Below the pieces are notes generated by a model. The model ran no database searches, was not told the origin of the DNA, and worked only from the letters and a program-made list of their open reading frames with translations. Positions 44,840 to 55,481 of a stretch of DNA of 64,000 nucleotides are shown piece after piece (within the stretch, counting starts at the first letter, position 1; every line of letters begins with the position of its first letter). The position numbers were made by a program, and so were the translations under genes. Source of the DNA: Utricularia gibba (taxonomy: Eukaryota > Streptophyta > Magnoliopsida > Lamiales > Lentibulariaceae); the NCBI GenBank assembly GCA_002189035.1, contig NEEC01000007.1, positions 3,286,001-3,350,000 of the forward strand, in the 5' to 3' direction.

Positions 44840-45455
44840 TTTCCAGACACCCACATTGTCTCGTGGGTGTCTGGAAAGATAGTAGGATACCCTTTTCCAG
44901 GCACCCACAATGCCTCGCGTGGGTGTCTGGGAAGAATGGGTAAGACCATTTCTAGGCATCCATATTTGCTCATATGGGTGTGTGGGAAGGGGTGTTTCAG
45001 ACAGTTTTTTCTAGATACCCACTTCCCTCATGTGGGTGCCTTGGAAGGGTGTCTACGAGTGTGCAACCATATTCCAAGCACTCTATCTTTAGCAATGATA
45101 AGGATCGAATGCATTATTTATTTTAATAAAAATATAGCACTATATCCTGATGTTCAATCCTTATGTTTGCAACCATATTCCAAGCACCCATATTTGCTCA
45201 TATGGGTGTCTGGGAAGGGGTGTTTGAGACAATTTTTTCCAAACACCCACTTCCCTCATGTGGGTGCCTTAGAAGGGTGTCTACGAATGTGCAATCATAT
45301 TCCAGGCACTCTATCTCTAGAAACGATAAAGATTGAATGCATTATTTATTTTAATAAAATTATTGCACTCTATTCTTATGTTCTATCCTTATATGTGCAA
45401 CCATATTCCAGGCACCTATATTTGCTCATATGGGTGTTTGGGAAGGATGTATCCA
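44840..45455. repeat. 228-bp tandem repeat studded with short hairpins
   Basis: About 2.6 units with a period of roughly 228 bases (for example GCAACCATATTCCA at 45063, 45169 and 45397, and GCAATCATATTCCA at 45290). Each unit holds two short inverted repeats of the form CCAGACACCCA...TGGGTGTCTGG with loops of about 8-12 bases. Two more hairpins precede the first unit (44850-44935). A 240-codon ORF over the array has the same period and is a by-product of it. Confidence 0.8.
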
Positions 45456-45589
45456 AAGGTTTCGATAAGTGCCCGAATCATATAATTTTAATGAAAGTCA
45501 TGAATACAACGTACTATTACAAAGTAATTGTAATTCATGGAGCACACAATGTTTTCAAATTAGAAGTCTTCAATTTCATCTTCACTTGA

Positions 45590-47660
45590 ACTTGAGGATA
45601 ATGTTCAATTTCTTTTCAATGCCTCTAGCCAATTCTTTAGACAAATGCATGCCTCCATAGTCTCTACGTTCAACTTGGATCACTTGTGATTAACAACTTG
45701 TCCCCTACACTAAATGCACTTTCGGATGCTACTGTAGATGTTGAAGGTGTTAGAAGATTTTTGGCCATTCTAGCCAAGATATGGTAAGTAGTAGAATTTG
45801 TCTTCCACTAATCCAATATATTAAAGTTTTCATCATCAACACCCTCAACAATAGGAGTATTATTGTAAATTGTAATTTGGTCAAAAGAATTTAATGAAGA
45901 TGATGAAGAGGGTGACACAAATGAGTTATGTTTTCTACGAATAATGTCCATCGGATTGTGACCGCCAAACATCGAATTATTACATGTTTTAGGAATAGAA
46001 ACACTAAGATCACTATATTTACAAGTATAAAGGGAATACATGGCACGTAAAACATTGTTAGCATCAACATCTATTTTTTCACAATTTTTAATGGAAAAAG
46101 CAACATCATCTACACTAAATGACTCTCAAATGTATTCAAGTAATGTTTTCACACCTCTAACTTAACCCGAGAATCCAAAATAGGTGCAATAAGAAACAAA
46201 TGTTGGATTTCATCAAAATATTTCAAAAACTTATTTTTCATATTTTGCACTACATCTCCCAAAAAATCACAATCAGTTTGATGATCATAAAAAGCAAACG
46301 AAATTTTATAAATACATGAAAGCATAAGTTGAGAAGTTGGATAATAAATACCACTCAAAATTTTAGTACAAGAATAAAATGTTTCTAATAAATTTACTAA
46401 ACCTCTTATTTTTTCAAAAATAGAATGAGTCAAGAAATTGAAACCCATAAAACATTCACAAAATTCAATAAGAACATTTTCATAAGGAATCAAAAATTGT
46501 AACATGTCATATGTAGAATTCCATCTAGTTGGACACTCATTTTTAAATTTTTGATAAGAGATATTTCTTTCTTGACAAATCCTCTTAAAATCATCTCTTT
46601 TATTACGTGTAGTTCTTATCATACTAACTAAATCACGAATAAGAATTAAAAAAATTTCACATTCTTTCAAACCATTTTGAACACACAAATTTAAGATATG
46701 GCAAGTGTACCTAGTGTGGAAAAAAAGGCTATTCAACATAGGATTCATGCTACTTTTCAAAATGCCAATAGCATTTGTATTTCCAGACGCATTATCCAAA
46801 GAAATAGAAAAAATCCTATCAGATATTCCATAAAATGTTATGACCTTTTCAATAATTTTAGCAATAGAAAAACCATTATGTGGTAATGACCATTCTTGAA
46901 AAGCTAAAATTCGTTTTTGTATACATCAAAAACATGTAATAACAATATAACTCTCATAGTTACAACCTTTCCAATCATCACAAGTTAAACAAAAATTACA
47001 TTGTAGAGATTTAAAAGTAGAAATTAAAGAGTCACGCATGTTTTTAAAATCCTCAAGTGTCATATGATGCGTGGTTTTCCTAGTAAAATTTTTGTATCCC
47101 GGTTGAGCTTGTTTCAACATATCATTAAAATAAGGTTTTTCAACTAATGAAAAAAGAAGTTCATTAAGTATCAAATAACGCACCACACTTACTTGAAAAA
47201 GTTTATAATTAGAAACAAAATTAGATAATCCCACACTATTATCACCCCTAAATATAGTTTAGTTTGACGAAATTGAGGTAATTTATCATTATGCTTCTCC
47301 CTAACATGCCTCTTATATGAATCGGTTCCCCAAACCTTTTTGAAAGTATACTCTTTACCACAATGTTTACAAGAAATTTTTTTGGGATTAGAAATAACAA
47401 AATGCTCTCTAACATCCAAAGAATCATCACTAGTATTTTTTGATCTTTTACGACACAGGAGACTTGATGAGGTAGAAGAACCCACTTCTTGAGGATTAGA
47501 AAAATCATTATGTTTGGGTAAGGGACCACATTCAAGCTCTTGTAAAAACTGAAGGTCTTTTCCAAAAGAAAATTCTCTATCATTTTCAAAAATGCAAGGT
47601 ATAGCAGAATCAGCTTAAGAAGTTTGAGAAGAATTTTGTAAACCAGACCCCTTCATTTTG
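45590..47660 (-). pseudogene. hAT transposase (BED finger to hATC domain), broken
   Basis: Read leftwards: BED zinc finger (CKHCGKEYTFKK, then SYKRHVREKH; 47390-47280); LTCDDWKGCNYESYI near 46950; SLDNASGNTNAIGIL at about 46800; CPTRWNSTYDMLQFLIPYE at about 46530; and the hATC dimerisation block with WKTNSTTYHILARMAKNLL and TVASESAFSVGDKLL at about 45810-45690. This is the full domain order of a RICESLEEPER-type hAT transposase. Stops, one of them just before WKTNS, and frame changes show that it is dead. Confidence 0.85.
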
Positions 47661-48479
47661 TAAAAAATAAAAAAATCTGTTACCCTGCAGACCTCACCAA
47701 TGTCGACCAAATGGAAATTTGAGACTTGAGAGTATCTCCAATCACGAGTTATATGTAAAAGTTGAAATAGAATTATTTCTGGTAATGAGTGATGATACAA
47801 TAAGAGAAAGTAATGCAAAACTATAAGATAACCATATCATATATATAGACAAATTTTTTATTAAATTAATAGCAATTGTTACTTTCAAAACCATGTGCAA
47901 CTCCACAGTGTGCACAGTTACAAATGCATATACTAACCATTGAGATTAATATATGCATAAAAAATATATTTTAAATATGATGTTGCCACAGTAGTCTTCA
48001 CATGAGTATTTTAAATATATACTTATGTTTAAATATGCATTGTGTTACCAATATGGATAAATTAGTAACCTTGGAAACACATAACTAGTTATTGAGAAAA
48101 ATATGTAGGTAATGAAATATTAAAATATTTATTTGGTTGAACTATCAAAATTATTCATAATTTTGAGTAATTTAGTAATTTTCTACTAAGGTTACACATT
48201 TTATATTTATTAATCTCACTCTAATTTTATAATTTATAGTATACACTCAATAATTATTCATAATCGTTTATAAATAATTCATATACATTTATTGAATATT
48301 TGGTATTGTTACATTTCACTGGATTTATTATGTAATATACTATGTTAATTTATAAAATACCTTAATTTAGAGTATTTTGTAAAATACCTTAATAAAATAT
48401 AATTAATATCAACATAATTAGTGACTTAAATAAATGAAATAAATTATTAAAATGATAAAATTATTTTTCGAGAAATTCA
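47661..48479. other. AT-rich flank of the hAT transposase
   Basis: No gene. It includes, at 48300-48450, a block resembling 40840-40990 in the same orientation (shared ATTATGTAATATACTAT and ATTTATGACTTAAATAAATG-like words). Confidence 0.45.
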
Positions 48480-49861
48480 AAATACAGATCTTGGAATATG
48501 GTATACATTATATAAAGAGACACTACGAATACTTTTCAATGGACTCTAATGTTCACCAACCGCCAACAGTAAATGGCCTCGATGGTACGTGAAGCACTCC
48601 GTCGATAACTTTATCAAGGCAGCAGGATGATGATCAATCTCCTCAAGTGTTATAGAGAAAATCGCCCCCTTACATATCAATATCAGAGAGAATGAAGATA
48701 TGAAAATCTCTGTGGCTCGAATCTTTTGATAGATATTTGGCAACATATCTAATCAAATCTCCATAAAGATCTTATCTTGTGTAGATATATATATGTTCCA
48801 AATCTTATCTATATCAGATCTTTTATTTTGAGTTTAATCAATATTAATCTTAAAATAACTCTCTATTTAATTTATCCACTTTACCAATTACATCTCATGT
48901 AATTGTGTCATTCTATTTTATATCAATGAGTGAATCCACTATTATGTATGACTCTATAGGCTTTTTCAATCAAGGCCGTAGTAATGGATTTATTAATTAA
49001 ATATTAATTAATTAAATCCATCATTATCAATCATGAGTTATGTGTAGCAACATATCATGATCCCCAAGATGTAAGAATAATCAGGTGAATTGATTGAGCC
49101 TTTCTATGACCAGCCACCATGCAATGAACAACTTTCATCATTCTTATATTTCATTCCATATTAGAACATGGGTGTGTGTCTTTCTGATGTATCGAACTTA
49201 TAATTGCATTTAAACACTAAAACTCAATGACCTACTCAAACACTTCGAGTGTCATTACCCTAAGCCTAGGACTTACTATTAGGCTTTGATGCAATTACTT
49301 GAGATAATATCTCATAGCTAACATGAGTGATGAATCCTTTATTGTTTAATCAATTATCTCCAACCTTAAAGAGTCACATCCCTTGTAATGAGCGAAAATG
49401 CAAGCTTAAGATCAAGACAACTTTGTTGACCTCAGGTCTAAGCTTACTTGCATGGCTGTCATATTCAATATCTTGGTACTAACACTTGGTTAGCTTCCCA
49501 TAGTAGCATCTCGAGGACGAGTCATCTAGCGAATTGATTCTCTAATCGAAACCCACACATAGGCTTTTGTAATCTCATTACATCAATTGCAAGAACTATT
49601 GCCTAAACAATTTAGGGAACTCAATGTGTGCCATATTATCCGTATTTGTGATATCCTCATTTCACAAATACTCTAGTCAGGGAATTTTTAACTTGAACAT
49701 AAATGTTTGAAGAATCTCACATTATGATCTTATCATAATTTCTATACCATATAGATCAAGTAGAGGATTTTATCATTGATATAAATTTGATCAAAATTCG
49801 AAATAAATATCAAAAGATAAAATTTATCAATGAGTTTATTGTCTCTAGAACGCATACATCA
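48480..49861 (-). repeat. LTR-like sequence (probable solo LTR body)
   Basis: On the minus strand it starts TGATGTATGCGTTCTAGAGA at 49861, immediately inside the 5-bp duplication, and runs without coding motifs. The composition and TG start are like a copia LTR. Its far end is presumably at 40544 beyond the hAT DNA. Confidence 0.5.
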
Positions 49862-51705
49862 ATAGTACTGCCTCTAGATTTTCAAAGCAAAAACAACTAC
49901 AACTAGTTCCAAGTCATGTGTAGCGTAATTCAACTCATGGGTTTTAAGTTCCTAGATGCATAGACAATTACTCTATCGGTCTATATCAGCACACATCCAA
50001 GTCCTTGTTTGGAAGCATCAATATAGATTACAAAATTATCTCCTTCTGGAAAGTAAGGCTCACACTAGTGTTGTAGTCAATCTCCATTTCAACATGTTGA
50101 AACTATTGTCACAAGCTTCACTCCATACAAATGGTGCATTCTTCCTTGTTCAATTTGTCAATGGCTGAGCAATTTTAGAAAACCCTTCTACAAACCTTCT
50201 ATAGTACCCTGCCAAGCCTAGGAAGCTCCTAATTTCCTTAGCATTCAAAAGTCGAGGCCATTGAGCCACTGCAGAAACTTTCCCTGGATCAACTTGTATG
50301 CCTTCAACTGAAACAATGTGACCAAGAAAGCTGTGCTATTCAGCCAAAAGTCACACTTGCTGAATTTTGCATAGAGTTGCTTTTCCCTCATTAGATTATC
50401 ATCCTCAAATGCTTGCCATGAGTTCCCTCATTAGGAGAGTAAACTAAAACGTCATCAAGAAAGACCGCAACAAACTTATCCAAGAATGGTTGAAAAATCC
50501 TATTCATCACAACCATAAAAACTGCGGGTGCATTTGAGAGTCCAAAGGGAGCCACGTTACATTCGAAATGTCCATATCTAGTCCTAAATGCAGTCTTTGG
50601 TATATCATCTTGTTTAACCCTCAATTAATGATATCCTGACCTCAAGTCCAACTGAGAGAATACCCTTGCTCCTTGCAATTGATCAAATAAGACATGTATC
50701 CTTGAAAGAGGGTATTTATTCATTATTGCAAGCTTGTTCAATTCCCTATAATCATAGCACAATGTAAACTCCCATCTTTCTTCTTTACAAACAAAACAGG
50801 AGCACCCCATATTGATGTGCTAGGCTTAATATGTCCTTTTTCTAATAAGTCTTGCAATTGCATCCTTAACTCCTTTAGTTCTTGTGATGCCATTCGGTAT
50901 GCAGCCTTGGCAGCTGGTTTTGCCCCTAGAACCAATTCTATTCCAAGCCTAGTTTCCCTTTTAGGTGGTTGTCTAGGTAGATCTTCAAGAACAACATCCT
51001 GATACTCATTAACTACTAGAATGTCTTCTATTTTCTTTTCATGTTTTTCTGTCACAATGAAAACTAGGTAGCCGCAATCCTCCTGCTTCCCTTTTCAGTA
51101 CACCTAGCTACTTTGCTCCTAAGCTCCACAACTATATCTCCTATTTGTAGCTCACTTACTCCACAATTCAAAACAACTCGATGCCTCATTAACCAATCAA
51201 TACCCAGAATTACATCAAAGTTCGCCATATCCAACTCTATTAAATCTACTGGAAACTTCTGCCTCTTAATCACCACTTCACATTGACCGTATAGTTTTCT
51301 AGACTAATGTTTCCTCATGTGCAGAGGAGAGGACAATCTAAAATAAACATCTATTCCTATTCTTCCTAGAGCTCTAGCAAAATTCTTGGAGACAAAAGAA
51401 TGACTAGTAACACTATCAAATAAAATTAAAGTAGGCACATCTTCTATAGGAAATGTATCTATCATTAGTTCTTGCCCTTGTTCAGCTGCATCCTCCTTTG
51501 TAAGTGCAAAGGCCCTAGCTCTTGTTTGTGGTCTCTCCTTTCTTTGATCCTTGCTTATTCCAATTCCAAGCATTTGAGAACAATTCTCAGCATTATGTCC
51601 TGGTTTCCCACAGTAGAAGCATAACCATGTCCCCATTCTACACTCACCCCTATGTGGTTTAGTCAAGGAATTCTGACAGTGATGTAGTACTTGGAGAAAT
51701 TCCAA
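49862..51705 (-). pseudogene. Gypsy B gag zinc knuckle, protease, reverse transcriptase and RNase H start
   Basis: From right to left: CCHC knuckle CFYCGKPGHNAENC (about 51620); protease region with FDSVTSHSFVSKNFA (active-site glycine lost from DSG) and FDVILGIDWL (51200); reverse transcriptase with [66 protein letters not shown] and the catalytic [10 protein letters not shown] (50470); and RNase H with VIVYASRNLKP near 49960. Several stops and frame changes are present. It continues as 40543-38865 after the insertion. Confidence 0.85.
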
Positions 51706-52472
51706 GAATATTATAGGTATGCCTCAAAGTGGATGGCTGATGAGGATGAGAAGGTCTTCAAGTTCAGGAATGAACTCAATGATGGGATTCAAATGAGCTT
51801 AGCTGGTCAATAGGTAAGTTTAATGAGTTTGTAGCTGCGGCAGTGAGAGTGGAAGCTGAGTTGAACAAGAGGGAGCAGGTTGATAATGAGAGGCCTAGTT
51901 TTGATCAACCAAGATGGCAACCAATTGTGAAGAGACCTTTTAGACCAAAAAATGGGAAGGAAGGAAATCACATGCCACTAGGAAACGAAACTATCTATCT
52001 AAAATGTTCTAAACCACATAGGGGTGAGTGTACAATGGGGATAGGGTTATGCTTCTATTGTGGGAAACCATGGCATAATGCTGGGAATTGTTCTCAAATG
52101 CTTGGAATTGGAACAAGCAAGGATCAAATAAAGGAGATACCACAGACAAGAGCTAGGCCCCTTGCACTTACCAAGGAGGATGTAGCTGAACAAGGGCAAG
52201 AACTCATGACAGATACATTTCCTATAGAAGATGTGCCTGCTTTAATTTTATTTGATAGTGGTGCTAGTCATTCTTTTGTCTCCAAGAATTTTGCTAGAGC
52301 TCTAGGAAGAACAAGAAGGGATGTTTATTTTAGACTGTCCTCTCCTCTACACATGAGAAAACATAAGTCTAGAAAACTATATGGTCAATGTGAAGTGGTG
52401 ATTAAGGGGCATAAATTTCTAGTAGATTTAATAGAGTTGGATATGACGGACTTTGATGTAATTTTGGGTGCT
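51690..52472 (+). pseudogene. Second gag-protease copy of the gypsy B family, opposite orientation
   Basis: An open plus-strand frame at 51843-52484 contains VEAELNKREQVDNERPSFDQ, CFYCGKPWHNAGNCSQMLGI, the intact protease triad in ILFDSGASHSFVSKNFA, and FDVILG. It is close to a mirror image of the minus-strand gag-protease at 51670-51220: about 450 bases match with scattered differences. The copy stops abruptly at FDVILG (about 52472), where the gypsy A gag begins on the other strand. Confidence 0.85.
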
Positions 52473-52855
52473 CGAAGCGGATAATATCGTGCAAGGCGAG
52501 TGTGGGTCATGACACCCTCACTACCCCCTTTGTTGAAGATTTGTCTCTTAGGTTCCTCCCTATTGTAGTCCCCTTTAAGTTGATTCTTCAGAAAGCACTC
52601 TCTTGCGAAATGTCCTTCTTTACCAAATTTATAGCATACTCCCTTGCCATAGTGACACTGCCCCTCATGATACCTGTTGCATTCCTGGCATAGTGGGTGG
52701 GTACGTATTCTAATTCCAACCTTAGTAGTTTTATGCAGCAGTTCATCTCTCGTGCTAAGCCGAGCTTTATACCTCAGCTTCCCCAATTCCCATTCCACTG
52801 ACAAGGCTGCTCCCAATATTTCACTTAATCTGGTTGAAGTGTCAGAGGAACCCAA
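52385..52855 (-). pseudogene. Gypsy A gag fragment with zinc knuckle
   Basis: The frame reads CQECNRYHEGQC and CYKFGKEGHFARECF, two knuckle-like motifs (the second is C-x2-F/C type with one cysteine replaced), preceded by a basic/acidic helix region. It sits just inside the PBS and LTR of gypsy A. Its left end is cut near 52480 by the inverted gag-protease copy. Confidence 0.75.
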
Positions 52856-52900
52856 CGACCTTCTTGCAGTACTCTGGCTGTCCCTTTTATCTACTTCTTA

Positions 52901-52920
52901 TAAAACCTTGCTCTCATAAC
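52901..52920 (-). other. PBS-like sequence of gypsy A
   Basis: On the minus strand it reads GTTATGAGAGCAAGGTTTTA, close to the initiator-methionine tRNA type of primer-binding site (TGGTATCAGAGC), with a few changes. It lies between the 5' LTR and gag. Confidence 0.6.
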
Positions 52921-52930
52921 AATAAAACTA

Positions 52931-53656
52931 TGATGCCCCCAATGCCACAGCCAACTGCCACTAGCGACACTGTCTAGCATTTACCAACTCACACCCTTCA
53001 CATGATAAGTAGACGACAACTAAAAGGAAATGTTTAATCTCATGCAATCATGTCTCCTTTTGAAAAACATATAATATTAAGGCATTTATTGAAGGGAACA
53101 CTCACATGTCATTTATCGACCCAAGCTTCATGCACTAGGAAATAGGGAGTCTAGGTGGAGGGAGAGTCGTCTATAACCTCTTGGCCTGTGAAAGTAAGGG
53201 AAATCAGTGCTCATGTTTTATAAGGTTGAATGAATAGTATAAAATAAGTGATAATAGCTTTTATGCATTCTATACCTAAGGCTCTCTTCTTATAATAGGG
53301 AATTACATTCTGTGATATGAGATCACATTGCCTTCAAGGTATCTATGGCCATAGAAACCTAGACTCACACCAAGGAAGGTTTTCTCCCCAGGGCTCCTAA
53401 AAGAGAACAACACTGACATGCACGCATTGTAAGAAAGGTTAATGAGCAAGCTCTACCATAATTCCCTTTCCTTAAGTTAATAGGTTCGTTTCTCCTACAC
53501 TATAAACATGATATTAGAAAATCGTATAAAACGAAACTTTTCTCCAACCCTCCCACTCCCCCACCCCCCCCCCCCCCTCTTGCTTCCCCGCTTGAATAGT
53601 CACTTCATCTTCTCCTCTTTCTACTGACCTCTCCTTTCTGCCAACTTGGATGCACA
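52931..53656 (-). repeat. 5' LTR of gypsy A
   Basis: About 725 bases bounded on the minus strand by TGTGCATCC (53656) and GGCATCA (52931). It aligns with the interrupted 3' LTR at 27.4/33.1-34.2 kb. It preserves the unoccupied MULE target (TCACACCCT at about 52979) and lacks the organelle-like insert. A C homopolymer of about 13 bases is at 53566-53578. Confidence 0.7.
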
Positions 53657-53789
53657 CTACATGCTGCATGGTGGGCTGGTGCACATGTTGTAATGCCTAG
53701 GGGGCACAACCAATTGTGTAATAGCAAGATGGTTTGTGAGCGACATGAAGGTTACATAATGTCACGACCATGATGGCCTTTTGTGTTGC

Positions 53790-55008
53790 ATTTTTTATAG
53801 CACACAAATTTTCATGTTTTTAGGATATGAAAATCATGAGTTTTTAATTATGTTTAGTTGTTTATTTTATAATTTTAAGTATTTTTATATATAATTTAGG
53901 GAAATGTGATTTTTGGTGTGTTAGTGGGCTAAATCCTTTGATTTAGCCCACCCATGTTCTAACCCAATTTTGAGCCCAGTAGCTACCCGAAAATCATGGA
54001 AAAGTCAAGTATTTCGTGTAAGTTACCACGTAGCAGGAAGTAATGAATACACTATCTCGACAACAGTCTACAAGTTAGGGGTAGGAGCAGAAGAACTGTC
54101 AGAGAATGTACTTGACTTTATTACTCTAGGCCTGTGAACAGTGGCAGATGGAATCCAGGACCCTTATTACTTTACTTTAGTTTGTTGATGTTTTCAGTTT
54201 CTGCAACCAACAGTTGCACGATGTTCTTGACATTTTCGTTGTTTTATATTAATATCATTATCTTTTACCTTCCAAATATGAGTAGCTAAAACCCTAGGAG
54301 TGCCTTAAGGTGAAGCATGGTGGTGTGGGTCTAGAAATCTTAATAAAATTCACCATTGTTTCTTAGCTCTTGTTTCTATCAAACCATGGGTAGACCTAAT
54401 GAGAGGAACAAATAGCTTCACAACTTAGATGCTTGGTTTAGAGGTACACCAACAAATCAAGACGAGAGCAATAGGTGTTAGTCTGGGATAGAACTAGTAG
54501 AATCGGATAGACCTAGTTCTATATGCTTTGAATACGGGTAAATGTAATTGCAATGTTGGTGATGATATGGGGGATTAGTTTAGCCGAAAATATGATGAAT
54601 GACCTGGGTAAACTTAGGTTATTTGAAGTTGTGAATGTAGGAACATGGTAGACTAAATTAAGGATTTTGGCACTATACCACCTGCAAACTCTTAAGGCAC
54701 CTTAGTATTATTCTGAGTTAAAACTAGCACTTGTTACCTCTAGCGTTTAGACCTAATATTGTTTACTGATCTTTTTTACCGAACTTGTTTACCACTGTTG
54801 GTCTGAGCTTAAACTCAGACCCACAATTATTTCGAATTCTGCATCTGCTTAGAATATATTGCAAGCACCAGCTTCTTGTGATCGACCCCGACATCTACTA
54901 TACAAGTTTTCTAAATTTGTATTTTGTGTAGATTAGGCCTTATAAATTTATTTGATACAGAAGTTTGCTTTTATTGCAACGATATGCTAAAATTTTCCGT
55001 TTATCAAT
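53790..55008. repeat. LTR-like sequence of a further retroelement family
   Basis: It starts with ACACAAATTTTCATGTTTTTAG, similar to 27090-27120, and contains CTAGGAG/GTAGACCTA-type words and GATCGACCCCGACA. Parts (54360-54990) resemble 60300-60900 in order of short blocks. No polyprotein adjoins it. The assignment is by resemblance only. Confidence 0.4.
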
Positions 55009-55320
55009 TTTTTTTCAGAACTGATTTGAAGAAAATACCAAGGAGCGGTAGAGAATAGCTCACTTTAGACCAAAAAAAGTTCAAGTCACCCCATTGGTTG
55101 CTAGGGTTGAGATACAGTTTAAATATGTTCCATAATTCATGCAGAATTATGTGTTGTTGGCCCAATTGAAGCTCAAAACCTAAATATGATCAGGAAATGA
55201 TCGAAGTTTGCTGCAAAAAAACTTCAGCTCCTCTTGAGCGCATCTAACTTGCATCCATCCTATGTTCCTTCAGATGTACATCGCTCCTCCTGGGTTTCTA
55301 ACTGAGGAAGACATCCAACA
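55009..55320 (-). repeat. Copia 3' LTR
   Basis: The downstream LTR of the element, with the purine-rich tract GAGGAAGACCCAGGGAG (minus strand, 55321-55337) directly next to it as the polypurine tract. Confidence 0.8.
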
Positions 55321-55481
55321 CTCCCTGGGTCTTCCTCAAATTCAAATTTCACCAGTTCAAAGATGTTTAATATGTCGATTTCAGATCTGAATTTCTCAAA
55401 AGGAGTCTTTCCAAGAGGCTTTGTAAGGATGTCGGCATGTTGCCCAATACTCTCTACATATCAAATTGTAAGTCTGTTTTT

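Larger units (their letters stand above)
40556..48470 (-). mobile_element. hAT-family transposon remnant with cargo
   Basis: The left end starts CAGGTGGGTTCGGTTCC, followed by about 130 bases dense in GGTTC/GAACC words, a subterminal pattern common in plant hAT elements. The minus-strand transposase (45590-47660) is of the BED/hATC type. AT-rich blocks at 40840-40990 and 48300-48450 resemble each other in direct orientation. The right terminal repeat was not found, so the extent is uncertain and more than one hAT copy may be involved. Confidence 0.5.
40544..49861 (-). mobile_element. Solo-LTR-like insertion in gypsy B, filled by hAT DNA
   Basis: The RNase H of gypsy B is split here. One side ends GTAGT (40539-40543), the other resumes with ATAGT (49862-49866), and removing the insert restores a continuous RNase H reading. 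A 5-bp duplication and terminal TG...CA (minus strand TGATGTATGCG at 49861 to AACCTAACA at 40544) indicate an LTR element. I found no polyprotein that could belong to it, so I read it as a solo LTR (about 48480-49861) interrupted near its end by hAT-related sequence (40556 to about 48470). Confidence 0.55.
27385..53656 (-). mobile_element. Ty3/gypsy element A, heavily interrupted (outermost of a nest)
   Basis: Sequence at 52931-53656 (LTR) aligns with 27387-27443 plus 33148-34178, once a Mutator element and a 400-base insert are removed. On the minus strand both LTR copies start TGT and share long stretches, including the AAGGAAATGTTTAATCTCATG word and the CCAAGGAAGGTTTT word. Inside the 5' LTR lies a PBS-like sequence (52901-52920), then a gag zinc-knuckle frame (52855-52385). 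The integrase C-terminus (34727-34467 and beyond) stands next to the 3' LTR. The order on the minus strand is therefore LTR, gag, (nested insertions), integrase, LTR. No target duplication was identified. Confidence 0.65.

Noticed and set aside
44867-45589. A 240-codon plus-strand ORF with an internal repeat of about 76 residues
   Set aside because: The protein repeat simply follows the 228-bp DNA repeat, a multiple of three. Most of the coded text is hairpin stems, and nothing resembles a protein family.
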